Positions 1 to 8,052 of a stretch of DNA of 30,878 nt are shown in pieces; within the stretch, counting starts at the first letter, position 1, and every line of letters starts with the position of its first letter. The position numbers and the translations under genes were made by a program. The DNA is taken from positions 1-30,878 of the forward strand of contig CANBTO010000004.1 of assembly GCA_947372405.1 (NCBI GenBank). Reading direction: 5' to 3'. Below the pieces are notes generated by a model. It did not search any database, was not told the DNA's origin, and was given only the letters and a program-made list of their open reading frames with translations. This stretch comes from Verrucomicrobiaceae bacterium. Lineage in GTDB: Bacteria > Verrucomicrobiota > Verrucomicrobiae > Verrucomicrobiales > Akkermansiaceae.

Positions 1-1
1 T

Positions 2-658
2 GCCCAGTTCACGCCGGAGACCTTCCACGACCTGACGCGCACGTTCCCCTATCATGCCGCGAATCAAAGCGCGCGGCCGGTGGACGCCTTCGTGTCCGCA
101 ACCCCAACGGTCTATGATTTCGAAGTGAATCCGCGGTGGCATCAGGTTACCATGTTCAACGCGGACAGGAAATCGGGGAAAACCGTGGGCATCGACATTT
201 CAGGCCCGCAGGTTGACGGCGCACTGGGGTTGAAACCGGATCGTGAGTATGACGCCTTCGATTTCTGGAACCATCACTTCATCGGTAAACTGAAAGGTAA
301 CACGCGACTCGAACAAGAACTTCGCCCCGGCGAGGCCCGCATGATTTCCTTGCGTGAATGTCAGTCTCATCCCCAGGTTCTTTCCACCGACCGCCACGTC
401 ATGCAGGGCTATCTCGATCTGCTGCGGGAGGATTGGGATGAAAAACAGCAGGTGCTCAGCGGCGTCAGCAAGATTGTCGGTGAAGATCCCTACACCATCA
501 CGCTCGCCATGAACGGCCACGAGGCGAAGAAAATCGAATGCGCGGACAAGAACGTGAAAACCCACCTGGCCGCCGCAAGGGACGGCCTTGTCGAATTGAC
601 CCTCACCGCGCCGGAAAACGCGACCGTCGGATGGACGGTTTCCTTCAGCCAACCATAA
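2..658 (+). CDS. C-terminal part of a glycoside hydrolase (alpha-galactosidase-like), cut by the window edge
   Basis: The reading frame is open from the first bases to a TAA at 656-658, so the gene starts left of the window. The visible part, about 218 codons, looks like the C-terminal beta-sandwich region of bacterial glycoside hydrolases of the alpha-galactosidase type. A segment reading WHQVTMFN is followed by YDAFDFWN, a run LRPGEARMISLRE and the stretch LSTDRHVMQGY, which I recognise from the ends of such enzymes. No catalytic residue is visible because the barrel is outside the window. The next gene starts 23 bases downstream on the same strand and encodes a sugar-acid dehydratase, followed by a dehydrogenase and a transporter. 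This supports a role in releasing a sugar for the pathway. The family assignment is from memory of the C-terminal motif; the exact GH family is uncertain. Confidence 0.5.
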   Translation, partial: AQFTPETFHDLTRTFPYHAANQSARPVDAFVSATPTVYDFEVNPRWHQVTMFNADRKSGKTVGIDISGPQVDGALGLKPDREYDAFDFWNHHFIGKLKGNTRLEQELRPGEARMISLRECQSHPQVLSTDRHVMQGYLDLLREDWDEKQQVLSGVSKIVGEDPYTITLAMNGHEAKKIECADKNVKTHLAAARDGLVELTLTAPENATVGWTVSFSQP

Positions 659-681
659 ATCCTCTGCTAACACACCACCCC

Positions 682-1848
682 ATGAAAATCACCGAAGTAA
701 AAGTCTGGCTCGTCGAGGGCGTGAAATACAACTGGACCATGCTCAAGGTCATCACCGACACCGGCCACACCGGCGTCGGCGAGGCGACGAACTGGCCGGG
801 CAGCCCGATCATCGAAGCCGCGGCACGCCATGTCGGCGAGCGTGTCATCGGCCTCGACCCGATGCGCACCGATTTCATCTGGACGAAACTTTACCGCGAC
901 CTGAACTGGATCGGGCCGTTCGGTGCCTCGCTGTGCGCGATCAGCGGGCTGGACATGGCCTTGCTGGACTTGAAGGGCAAAGTGCTCGGCGTGCCGTGTT
1001 ACGAGCTGTTAGGCGGTGCGTTCCGCAAGGACATCCTGCTCTATGCGAACTACTGGTTCACTGGCGGCGGCCACACGGCGGAGGATTACGCGCGCCAGGC
1101 GAAACGCGTGAAGGAGCTCGGCTTCACCGGACTGAAGTTCGATCCGTTCGCCCACACGAGTTATCTCTATGGCGAGGATCTGCACACGAACCTCACGCTC
1201 ACGCCGTCGCAACAGGATACAGCGTTTGAAGTCACCAAGGCCGTGCGCGAGGCGATCGGGCCGGAGTTTGACATGATGATCGAGACCCACGCGATGCTGA
1301 ACTTCGAGGTCGCGGTCAAAATGGCCGAGCGCCTCGCGCCGCTGGGCGTGACGTGGTATGAGGAGCCCGCCGGTCCGGAAAGCCCGCAGACGCTGCGAGC
1401 CTTCCGAGAGCGACTGCCCAGCAGCGTGCCGATCTGCGTGGGCGAACGCCATTACACGCGCCATGGCTTCCGGCCCATTCTGGAAAACCACATCTGCGAC
1501 GTCATCATGCCGGACATCACGCGCTGCGGCGGGCCGTCCGAAATGAAGCGCATCGCGACGATGGCCGAGGCCTATGGCGTGCTCATCGCGCCGCACAATC
1601 CGAACGGCCCGCTGAGCACTCTTGCCAGCGCGCACGTCTGCGCGAGCATCCCGAATTTCTTCCGCTGCGAGTTCATGGTCAACGATGTGCCGTGGCGCGA
1701 CGAGGTGCTCACCCATCCGATCGACGTGCAGAACGGATTTCTCAAGCTGTCGGATCGTCCGGGACTTGGTGTTGACCTGATCGAAAGCGAATTGGAAGAA
1801 CATCCCGGCGTGCGCGAGTTGAAAGCAAAACCTAACTTCTACGTCTGA
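682..1848 (+). CDS. Enolase-superfamily sugar-acid dehydratase (galactonate dehydratase-like)
   Basis: A 388-residue member of the mandelate racemase/muconate lactonising group of the enolase superfamily. The start at 682 gives the typical N-terminus MKITEVKVWLVEG; the frame is open further upstream, but that part overlaps the glycoside hydrolase and has no family resemblance. The capping domain is followed by the barrel with the LLGG motif near residue 110. The first metal ligand is in IETH (E201, with H203 two residues on). Next come YEEP (residues 226-229), VGERH (E255) and APHNPNGP (H305). The acid-X-His pair and the late histidine resemble D-galactonate and related sugar-acid dehydratases, which remove water from an aldonic acid to give a 2-keto-3-deoxy acid. 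The substrate cannot be read from sequence. It lies in an apparent operon with a dehydrogenase 8 bases downstream and a symporter. Confidence 0.85.
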   Translation: MKITEVKVWLVEGVKYNWTMLKVITDTGHTGVGEATNWPGSPIIEAAARHVGERVIGLDPMRTDFIWTKLYRDLNWIGPFGASLCAISGLDMALLDLKGKVLGVPCYELLGGAFRKDILLYANYWFTGGGHTAEDYARQAKRVKELGFTGLKFDPFAHTSYLYGEDLHTNLTLTPSQQDTAFEVTKAVREAIGPEFDMMIETHAMLNFEVAVKMAERLAPLGVTWYEEPAGPESPQTLRAFRERLPSSVPICVGERHYTRHGFRPILENHICDVIMPDITRCGGPSEMKRIATMAEAYGVLIAPHNPNGPLSTLASAHVCASIPNFFRCEFMVNDVPWRDEVLTHPIDVQNGFLKLSDRPGLGVDLIESELEEHPGVRELKAKPNFYV

Positions 1849-1856
1849 TTAACACC

Positions 1857-2651
1857 ATGTCACTCAACATTGATCTCTCGGGGCGCAAGGCGCTGGTAAC
1901 AGGCGTGAGCAGCGGCATCGGCGCGGGCATCGCCGCGGCCCTTGCGCAGGCGGGTTGCGACATCGCCGGCTGCGGCAGTCGCCCGGCCAGCGATGAGGGC
2001 GCACGCGCGTTTCTGGAAACCGTCCGGTCCCACGGCCGCGCCGCCCACTATCATCCGGTGAACCTGGTGGATGAACACGGGCCGGCGGAGTTCGTCTCGT
2101 TCGCTGCCGAAGCGTTGGGCGGGTTGGACATCGTCATTTCCAATGCCGGCCGCAATGTGTTCAAAGGCGCGGAATCCTGCACGGAGGCCGATTGGGCGGA
2201 ATGCATGAATCTCGACCTCGCCTCGCACTGGCGGCTCGCCAAGGCCGCCAAACCCCACTTCGATGCGGCCACCGGCAACGGCGTCATCATCGTCATCGGT
2301 TCGAACCACGCGTGGAACTCGATTCCCGGATGTTTCCCTTACAACGTCGCCAAGGCGGGATTGTTAGGTCTCGTGCAATCGCTTGCCATCGAGTGGGGGC
2401 CACGCGTGCGCTCGGTGGGCATCGCGCCCGGATTCATCGATACGGCCGGCAACGACACCTGGTTCAACTCGTTTCCCGATCCCGCGGCCGAGCGCGCCCG
2501 GACCGAGCGGATGCACCCGGTCGGCCGCATCGGCAGCGTGCGCGAGATCGGCTTCTTGTGCGCGTTCCTCGCCAGCGACCACGCCGGGTTCATCTCCGGC
2601 ACCACGCTGCTGGCCGATGGCGGCCGCAGCGCGCTGATGCAGGACGGCTGA
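1857..2651 (+). CDS. SDR-family NAD(P)-dependent oxidoreductase
   Basis: A 264-residue classical short-chain dehydrogenase/reductase. The cofactor-binding motif TGVSSGIG is at residues 15-22 and the NAG motif follows strand four. The catalytic set is complete: S149, Y162 and K166 in YNVAK, with the usual 13-residue Ser-to-Tyr distance. The C-terminal part carries the PG motif (IAPGFIDT) and the closing pattern of the family (ISGTTLLADGG). It starts 8 bases after the dehydratase gene and ends 36 bases before the transporter gene. It probably oxidises a sugar, or reduces a keto-sugar acid, in the same catabolic route. The start has no Shine-Dalgarno sequence; ATG at 1857 is the only start that leaves the Rossmann fold complete. 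Confidence 0.9.
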   Translation: MSLNIDLSGRKALVTGVSSGIGAGIAAALAQAGCDIAGCGSRPASDEGARAFLETVRSHGRAAHYHPVNLVDEHGPAEFVSFAAEALGGLDIVISNAGRNVFKGAESCTEADWAECMNLDLASHWRLAKAAKPHFDAATGNGVIIVIGSNHAWNSIPGCFPYNVAKAGLLGLVQSLAIEWGPRVRSVGIAPGFIDTAGNDTWFNSFPDPAAERARTERMHPVGRIGSVREIGFLCAFLASDHAGFISGTTLLADGGRSALMQDG

Positions 2652-2687
2652 CCTACTTTATCACAAACCCCAAACTTCCGTTCACAC

Positions 2688-4631
2688 ATGCAAACCATCC
2701 ACCTGCATTGGATCGATTACGCCATCCTCATCGCCTACGTCGCCTTCGTCATCGGCATCGGCTGGAAGCTCGCGCGCCACATGAAAACCTCGGCGGACTT
2801 TCTAACATCCGCGCGTTCGATCCCGACGTGGGTCACCGGACTCGCGTTCATCTCCGCCAATCTCGGTGCGCTCGAACTCGTGGGCATGGCGGCAAGCGGA
2901 GCGAAATACGGCATGGCGACCTGTTTCTTCTACTGGGCGGGAGCGATTCCGGCAATGGTCTTCCTGGCGGTGTTCATGATGCCGTTTTACTACGGTTCCA
3001 AGGCGCGCTCGGTGCCGGAGTATTTGAAGCTGCGTTTCGACGAACGGGTCCGCGCGTTGAACTCCGTGGCCTTCGCGGTGATGACGATCTTCGCCTCCGG
3101 AATCTCGATGAACGCGCTGGCGAAACTGTTGAACCAACTCCTCGGCTGGAACTACGACATGGCGCTCTGGATCTGCTCCGGCGTGGTGTTGTTATACGTT
3201 CTGAAGGGTGGGCTGACCTCCGCGATCTACACCGAGGTGCTGCAGTTCTTCATGATCGTGCTGGGCTTCGCGCCCGTGGTGTATCTCGGGCTGAAGGATG
3301 TCGGCGGATGGCACAGCATGACTGGCGCGCTCCACCGGTATTCCTCGGAAATGGCGGTGGCCAAGGGCACGGAATACGGAGAGAACGCATGGACCAGCGC
3401 GTGGCAACCGATCCTCGCAGGACCTGCTCACAACCCGATGGGCGTGGATATCTTCGCCATGGGTTTCGGCCTCTGCTTCGTGCTCGGGTTCGGTTATTGG
3501 TGCACGAATTTCCTCGTAGTCCAACGGGCGATGGCGGCCAAAAACATGACCGCGGCACGCAACACGCCGCTGGTGGCCGCCGTGCCGAAAATGTTGTTTC
3601 CGTTTCTGGTCATCGTGCCCGGAATGATCGCCGTGGCCCTGACCTCGATGCCGGGAAAGGATTACCGCGTGCCACCACCGATTGTCGCGCAGGAGAAATA
3701 TGCGCAAGCCGTGGAGATCGTCAAAACCACGGACACCGCCAATCCGTCGGCCGGCGTCACGGCGGTGGCTGAAGCGCTCGGCAAAAAAGTGAACGCGGAA
3801 AAAGTCACCGCTTTGATTTCCACGGTTGCCGGTTTCAGAAACTCGCCGAAGCAACTTGCCGACGAGCGGATTCAAAACGGCCTTTATAACAGCATTTCCG
3901 AATATGACTACGACGGCGTTATTCTCTCGCTCGTGAAGAAGTATTGCCCCGATGGCATGCTCGGCCTGGCGCTCACCGCCCTGCTCGCCTCGTTCATGTC
4001 CGGCATGGCGGGCAACGTGACCGCCTTCAACACCGTGTTCACCTATGATCTCTATCAGGCGTATTTCGCCAGGAACCGCAGCGACTCGCACTACTTCTGG
4101 GTTGGCAAGGTCATCACGGTGGTCGGCATCGTGTTGAGCATCGGCGCGGCCTACTTCGCCTCGCTTTACAACAATGCCATGGACATCATCCAGCTCGTCT
4201 TCGGCTTTGTGAACGCGCCGTTGTTCGCTACCTTCCTGCTTGGCATGTTCTGGAAACGCGCCACCGGCACCGGTGCCTTCCTCGGCCTTTTCGGCGGCAT
4301 CGCGGGCTCGGCCCTGTTTCATGCGCTGACGATCACGCAGGGCAACGCACCCGGCGTGAAAGGCGGCTATCTCAAGGTGCTTCAGGTGTTTCCGAGCGAA
4401 ATGGCGCAGAATTTCTGGCTCGCCGCCATCGCCTTCATCGTGTGTCTGTGCCTCACGCTGGTGATTTCACTGCTGACGCCATCCCGCAAAACCGACGAGC
4501 AGCTCAAGGGCCTCGTCTATTCCCTCACCCCGAAAATCAAGGACGACAATGTGCCCTTCCTCCTGCGGCCGTCGGTCGTTGGAGTGATCCTGCTCGTCGG
4601 CTGCGTGATTCTCAACTTGATCTTCTGGTGA
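2688..4631 (+). CDS. Sodium:solute symporter (SSS family), probable sugar transporter
   Basis: A 647-residue polytopic membrane protein of the SSS/SGLT family. Helix 1 begins at about residue 8 (IDYAILIAYVAFVIGIGW), followed by the family signature region RSIPTWVTGLAFISANLGALE, the conserved SVPEYLKLRFDE stretch and a helix with LYVLKGGLTSAIYTEVLQ. A soluble stretch at roughly residues 325-405 (charged, with alanine-rich helices) separates two membrane halves and makes the protein longer than minimal SSS carriers. The C-terminal half has GMLGLALTALLASFMSGM, which is typical for the helix carrying the sodium site. It is the last gene of the sugar operon and probably imports the sugar or sugar acid that the two upstream enzymes process. 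It converges on the DUF2017 gene 43 bases away. Confidence 0.9.
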   Translation: MQTIHLHWIDYAILIAYVAFVIGIGWKLARHMKTSADFLTSARSIPTWVTGLAFISANLGALELVGMAASGAKYGMATCFFYWAGAIPAMVFLAVFMMPFYYGSKARSVPEYLKLRFDERVRALNSVAFAVMTIFASGISMNALAKLLNQLLGWNYDMALWICSGVVLLYVLKGGLTSAIYTEVLQFFMIVLGFAPVVYLGLKDVGGWHSMTGALHRYSSEMAVAKGTEYGENAWTSAWQPILAGPAHNPMGVDIFAMGFGLCFVLGFGYWCTNFLVVQRAMAAKNMTAARNTPLVAAVPKMLFPFLVIVPGMIAVALTSMPGKDYRVPPPIVAQEKYAQAVEIVKTTDTANPSAGVTAVAEALGKKVNAEKVTALISTVAGFRNSPKQLADERIQNGLYNSISEYDYDGVILSLVKKYCPDGMLGLALTALLASFMSGMAGNVTAFNTVFTYDLYQAYFARNRSDSHYFWVGKVITVVGIVLSIGAAYFASLYNNAMDIIQLVFGFVNAPLFATFLLGMFWKRATGTGAFLGLFGGIAGSALFHALTITQGNAPGVKGGYLKVLQVFPSEMAQNFWLAAIAFIVCLCLTLVISLLTPSRKTDEQLKGLVYSLTPKIKDDNVPFLLRPSVVGVILLVGCVILNLIFW

Positions 4632-4674
4632 CACGCCGGGCAATCCCACTAGCTCGTGTCGTGCTGGATTTCAC

Positions 4675-5148
4675 TCACTTCATCACGAATTCCAGCAACA
4701 TGCTCTGCACCGCACAATAAAACTGCGAGCGCATGAAGGGCGGGCGGTAAACGGGCGGCAGGCTGGCGGGACGGATGTTCTCGCTGGGACCGAAATGGTA
4801 GCGTTCCTCGATCGCCAACCTGGCCTGGTTCAGCGCGCTGTACCATTGGATGGCGTCACTTGGAGTGATCCACAACGAGCCCGGGCCGCCGCCGGCTTCG
4901 AGCTGGGCGGAGGCGATGGCGGTGGTCACGTGAAGCACGTCCGTTGAAAATCCCTCCTGCAGGTCCGGCACGATGTATTCCCGCCAATCCGCGGCCACAT
5001 CTTCTTCGGTGATCAGTTTCCCGAGTCGGTGGGCGAGGTTCTCATCGCAGGAAACGGCGTCGTTGGTGATGCCTTGCAGAAGTTGCCAGTCCGAGGCTTC
5101 CTCCGCGTCGAGCCGCAGCCCGCCTTCCAATGTCTGCATGATCTTCAT
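4675..5148 (-). CDS. DUF2017-type protein, coupled to clpS
   Basis: A 157-residue soluble protein that I place in DUF2017. This family is known mainly from actinobacteria, where it typically follows clpS. The diagnostic part is the C-terminal helix WYSALNQARLAIEERY near residues 104-119, plus an acidic N-terminal half. The start codon overlaps the clpS stop (ATGA), so translation is coupled. The conserved neighbourhood of clpS and this gene suggests a role linked to N-end-rule proteolysis or regulation of ClpS, but no biochemical function is established. The last residues (SQFYCAVQSMLLEFVMK) are hydrophobic but too short to call a membrane anchor. Confidence 0.65.
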   Translation of the reverse strand: MKIMQTLEGGLRLDAEEASDWQLLQGITNDAVSCDENLAHRLGKLITEEDVAADWREYIVPDLQEGFSTDVLHVTTAIASAQLEAGGGPGSLWITPSDAIQWYSALNQARLAIEERYHFGPSENIRPASLPPVYRPPFMRSQFYCAVQSMLLEFVMK

Positions 5149-5426
5149 GCGGATTTTTCGAGTGAGGTTTTCAATTGGTGCGCCTGGAGTTGCTGGACGT
5201 AGAACTCGGCCTTCTCGCGCTCGCCAGTCCAGACGATCGAGCGGCCGAGTTTGTGGACCTGCATCATCAGGATGGACGCCTTTTTCTCATCGTAGCCGAA
5301 GATTTTCATCAACACGAAGGTGACGTAGCCCATCAGGTTTACCGGATCATCGTGAACCACGACATTCCACGGCACGTCGAGCGCCGTGTCCTCGCGGGTT
5401 TTCGTGAGCGTGTCGGAATCGGCCAT
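5145..5426 (-). CDS. clpS: ATP-dependent Clp protease adaptor ClpS
   Basis: A 93-residue ClpS. It contains the core motif VVVHDDPVNLMGYV, where the Asp-Asp and Met line the pocket for destabilising N-terminal residues, and VHKLGRSIVWTG, with the histidine used for binding the alpha-amino group. The tail AEFYVQQLQAHQLKTSLE is the family's last helix. ClpS delivers N-degron substrates to ClpA or ClpC. I chose the ATG at 5424-5426 (MADSDTLTK), which gives normal length; the frame is open a further ten codons upstream into the end of ispG. The gene begins four bases after the ispG stop and overlaps the next gene by four bases, so the three genes are probably one transcript. Confidence 0.92.
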   Translation of the reverse strand: MADSDTLTKTREDTALDVPWNVVVHDDPVNLMGYVTFVLMKIFGYDEKKASILMMQVHKLGRSIVWTGEREKAEFYVQQLQAHQLKTSLEKSA

Positions 5427-5430
5427 GGGA

Positions 5431-7941
5431 TTAAACGGTGGCAGGTTCCGGCGCATCCACCCACTTGCCGTGCTCGCGGATCAGGTCGATCAGGCGCTCC
5501 ACCGCCTCCTCCTCCGGAATGTTGAACTTCACCGCGGTCTTGCCGACGTAGAGGTTGATCTTGTTAGGCGCGCCGCCGACATAGCCGAAGTCCGCGTCCG
5601 CCATTTCGCCCGGTCCGTTGACGATGCAACCCATGACGGCAATTCTAACACCCTTGAGGTGGCCGGTGGCGGCCCGGATTTTCTGCGTGGTGGACTGGAG
5701 GTTGAAGAGCGTGCGCCCACAGCTAGGACAGGCGACGTAGTCGGTCTTGAAAATGCGCGTGCCGGCCGCCTGCAGGATGTTGTAGGCCAGCCGCAGTGAC
5801 TGCCCGGGAGCGGTTTCGCCGCGGATGAGTATGGCATCGCCGATGCCGTCGCACAGCAGCGAGCCGATGTTCCGCGCGGCGGGCAGCAATGCGGTTAGAA
5901 AATCCTGGTTCCCGGGCGGCGGCTCGAGGGTGTCCTTCAACAACACCGGACGCCGGGCGTCGAGCTTCGCGGCTAACAAACGGAACGCCGGAATGACCTC
6001 CATGGCGATTCCATCGGAAACCGTGACCATGCATGGCTCCGGGCGCGCGTTCACCGCGGCCACCGCGTCGTCGTCGTTCGGATCGATCTCCACGACGCCG
6101 GATTTCTCCACGATGATCTCCGGCTTGAAGTCGCCCATCGAGGCGATCTTGTGGGCCAGCGCGTTCCACCGGTCCTGTGTGGTGAAGACGCGCACCGTGT
6201 TTTCGCCGCCCAGCGCGTGGCCCATGATGGTGAGCGGGGAGCTACGACGCCTTTCGTAGGAGAAGGGATCGTAGGAACTCTGGAATGTGGCTGGGACTTG
6301 CAGTCCCAGACCGTCTTTGGGACTTGCAGTCCCAAAGATACAACCCGTCCAATCACTCGAAGCAAATCCTCTGACGGGGTTATGCAAAACATACCTGACC
6401 TGATGCTTCAGATCCTCCCCATCCCTCACGATGTGGTCATAATACTCTTCCTGCCAGAACGTGCCGGATTTCCCGAGAATGCGGTTCGCCTCCTTCGCCG
6501 AGTGGGTTTTCCAGGATTGGATGATTGTTTCGAGCTCATGTCCTTCACGCGGCGTGAGCAGGGCATGCACATGGTTCGGCATCACCGACCATACCAGCAG
6601 TTTGTAGCGTTCATCATCGAAGAACTTGAGCGCGCCGAGAACGGTTTCCGCGATCCGGGGATCCGACAGCGGCTGCGGTCCTTGCGCAGCATGCAGCGCA
6701 GGCTCGATAATGGTTTCGGTGAGCGAGTGGAGTTCTGCCTTCAGTGGAAGGAGTTCACGGGTGGCATCTCGCGATCCGGCGGACTGGATGGCCATCGCAA
6801 TTCGGTCCATAAGGATCTGGCGCTTGCTTTCGTAATCCTTGAGCACGGATGCGGGCAGGGAGTCCTTGATGCGGAAAGTGACGGCATAGGTTGCGCCGGG
6901 AATCCGCCAATGGGGCAGGAAGGTGGAGGTGCGCTTTTCGAGTTTCGACCAGTCGGGGCGGATAGTGTGGGCGAGGGCATTGAGAGCGGGACAGGATGTC
7001 CCGAAGACGGTCTGGGACTGCAAGTCCCAGCCACTGCTTTTCACGTTGAAGGGCTCCACCAGCGCCTGCGCCACGGGGATTTCATGCACCGAGTCTTCAG
7101 TTAGAGAAACGCGTATCGTGTCGCCGATGCCGTCCGCCAGCAGCGAACCGATTCCGATGGCGCTCTTGATGCGGCCGTCCTCGCCGTCGCCGGCTTCGGT
7201 CACTCCGAGATGGATCGGGTAGTTCCAGTCCGCGCCTTCCGCCCGCAACCTGGCGACAAGCAAACGGTAGGCCTCGATCATCACCTTCGGGTTGCTCGCC
7301 TTCATCGAGAAAACCAGAGCGTGGTAATCGTTTTCGCGAGCGATGCGGGCGAACTCCAGCGCGCTTTCGACCATGCCAAGCGGTGTGTCGCCATAGCGGT
7401 TCATGATTCGGTCGGAGAGCGAACCGTGGTTGGTGCCGATGCGCATGGCGCGGCCGAGATTCTTGCAAAGCGTCACCAACGGCGTGAACTCCTCGCGGAT
7501 GCGCTCAAGTTCCTCCTCGTATTGCGCGTCGCTGTATTCGCGGATCTCGAACTTCTTCTTGTCCGCGTAGTTTCCTGGATTCACGCGCACCTTCTCCACC
7601 CACTTCGCGGCTTCCAGCGCGGCGTCCGGCTTGAAATGGATGTCCGCCACCAGCGGCACCTGACAACCGGCCGCACGAACCTCGCGGGCGATGTTTTCGA
7701 GATTCGCGGCGTAAACCTTCGTCTGCGCGGTGATGCGGACGATTTCACAACCGGCTTCCGCCAATCCAAGCACCTCCGCCACACAGGCCGGAGTGTCGCG
7801 CGTGTCCGAGGTGATCATCGACTGCACGCGGATCGGGTGGTTTCCACCGATGCCGACGTTTCCAACCATCACCTCGCGGGTCTCACGGCGGGAATAATGG
7901 AGCAGGTCCGGGCAGTAGCTCAGGGGCGTGGGGAAATTCAT
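5431..7941 (-). CDS. ispG: 4-hydroxy-3-methylbut-2-enyl diphosphate synthase with an in-frame RAYT transposase insertion
   Basis: An 836-residue reading frame. Residues 1-299 are the IspG barrel, beginning MNFPTPLSYCPDLLHYSRRE and containing the conserved GNVGIGGNHPIRVQSM and the end VAQALVEPFN. Residues 557-836 continue the protein with YDPFSYERR, the extra middle domain of the long plant/chlamydia-type enzyme, and the iron-sulfur domain with C738, C741, C772 and E779 (CPSCGRTLF and GCIVNGPGE). Between them, at about residues 304-551, lies a RAYT transposase with M454-P-N-H-V-H and W496-QEEYYDH. IspG converts MEcPP to HMBPP in the MEP isoprenoid pathway. All parts are in one frame without a stop. 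ATG at 7939-7941 matches the family start; the frame is open upstream but unrelated there. Without the insert the enzyme would be about 588 residues, normal for this type. Whether the fused protein is active, processed or translated in two pieces is unknown. Confidence 0.93.
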   Translation of the reverse strand: MNFPTPLSYCPDLLHYSRRETREVMVGNVGIGGNHPIRVQSMITSDTRDTPACVAEVLGLAEAGCEIVRITAQTKVYAANLENIAREVRAAGCQVPLVADIHFKPDAALEAAKWVEKVRVNPGNYADKKKFEIREYSDAQYEEELERIREEFTPLVTLCKNLGRAMRIGTNHGSLSDRIMNRYGDTPLGMVESALEFARIARENDYHALVFSMKASNPKVMIEAYRLLVARLRAEGADWNYPIHLGVTEAGDGEDGRIKSAIGIGSLLADGIGDTIRVSLTEDSVHEIPVAQALVEPFNVKSSGWDLQSQTVFGTSCPALNALAHTIRPDWSKLEKRTSTFLPHWRIPGATYAVTFRIKDSLPASVLKDYESKRQILMDRIAMAIQSAGSRDATRELLPLKAELHSLTETIIEPALHAAQGPQPLSDPRIAETVLGALKFFDDERYKLLVWSVMPNHVHALLTPREGHELETIIQSWKTHSAKEANRILGKSGTFWQEEYYDHIVRDGEDLKHQVRYVLHNPVRGFASSDWTGCIFGTASPKDGLGLQVPATFQSSYDPFSYERRRSSPLTIMGHALGGENTVRVFTTQDRWNALAHKIASMGDFKPEIIVEKSGVVEIDPNDDDAVAAVNARPEPCMVTVSDGIAMEVIPAFRLLAAKLDARRPVLLKDTLEPPPGNQDFLTALLPAARNIGSLLCDGIGDAILIRGETAPGQSLRLAYNILQAAGTRIFKTDYVACPSCGRTLFNLQSTTQKIRAATGHLKGVRIAVMGCIVNGPGEMADADFGYVGGAPNKINLYVGKTAVKFNIPEEEAVERLIDLIREHGKWVDAPEPATV
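6289..6337. repeat. REP hairpin pair at one end of the RAYT element
   Basis: Two adjacent palindromes. The first is TGGGACTTGCAGTCCCA (7-bp arms, loop TGC). The second has perfect 10-bp arms CTTTGGGACT and AGTCCCAAAG around the same TGC loop (6315-6337). They are joined by GACCGT. This is the two-hairpin layout of REP/BIME ends used as substrate by RAYT transposases. Here it also codes for the residues just upstream of the ispG second half. Confidence 0.85.
6986..7032. repeat. REP hairpin pair at the other end of the RAYT element
   Basis: The outer palindrome TGGGACTGCAAGTCCCA (7014-7030) is the inverted copy of the outer one at the opposite end. The inner hairpin (6987-7003) has arms CGGGACA and TGTCCCG with loop GGA, so its arms differ from the inner hairpin at the other end. 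The shared 35 bp form the terminal inverted repeat. On the minus strand the unit is the junction directly after the IspG barrel (residues 303-315). Confidence 0.85.
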
Positions 7942-7996
7942 CGGCAAGGCGGATATAAACGAGAAACCGTCCCCCGGCAACGATGGCGTGTCGGAG

Positions 7997-8032
7997 AACG
8001 GGCAGCGAATTTCCCCTCGCGGGCCGCCCGTT
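7997..8032. promoter_or_regulatory. Inverted repeat between divergent ispG and TraB-like genes
   Basis: Arms AACGGGC (7997-8003) and GCCCGTT (8026-8032) are separated by 22 bases inside the 111-base region between two divergent start codons. Its position suggests a shared regulatory site, but no regulator family is indicated and no clear -35/-10 pair is visible in this GC-rich stretch. Confidence 0.25.
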
Positions 8033-8052
8033 TCCGTGCGATTGATCCCGCC

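Larger units (their letters stand above)
6289..7032 (-). mobile_element. RAYT (REP-associated tyrosine transposase, Y1/HUH) element inside ispG
   Basis: The 744-bp segment is bounded by 35-bp inverted repeats (6289-6323 and 6998-7032) that differ at one base by eye. Between them the minus strand encodes a Y1 transposase domain of the IS200/IS605-related RAYT group. It opens with LEKRTSTFLPHWRIPGATY. The HUH motif is NHVH (H457, H459 in ispG numbering). The candidate catalytic tyrosine is Y500 or Y501 in WQEEYYDHIVRDGEDL, and the domain ends with the family tail YVLHNPVRGF. RAYTs recognise and cut REP hairpins. No ATG in the transposase frame lies before the domain, so as it stands it is read only as part of the ispG product unless a rare start is used. 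The length is an exact multiple of three and both ends are coding. No target-site duplication is visible, as expected for this class. Confidence 0.88.

Noticed and set aside
2192..3772. Long open frame (526 codons) on the plus strand across the SDR and symporter genes
   Set aside because: It is out of frame with two well-supported genes, and its translation is Arg/His/Gly-rich without any family motif.
3192..4322. Long open frame on the minus strand opposite the symporter gene
   Set aside because: Typical antisense shadow in GC-rich DNA; His- and Glu-rich and of low complexity.
5431..7941. ispG as a disrupted pseudogene
   Set aside because: No stop or frameshift in 836 codons, and all iron-sulfur ligands and barrel motifs are kept.
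7210..8052. Upstream extension of the TraB-like gene
   Set aside because: It is antisense to ispG; the signal peptide at 8053 marks the real start.
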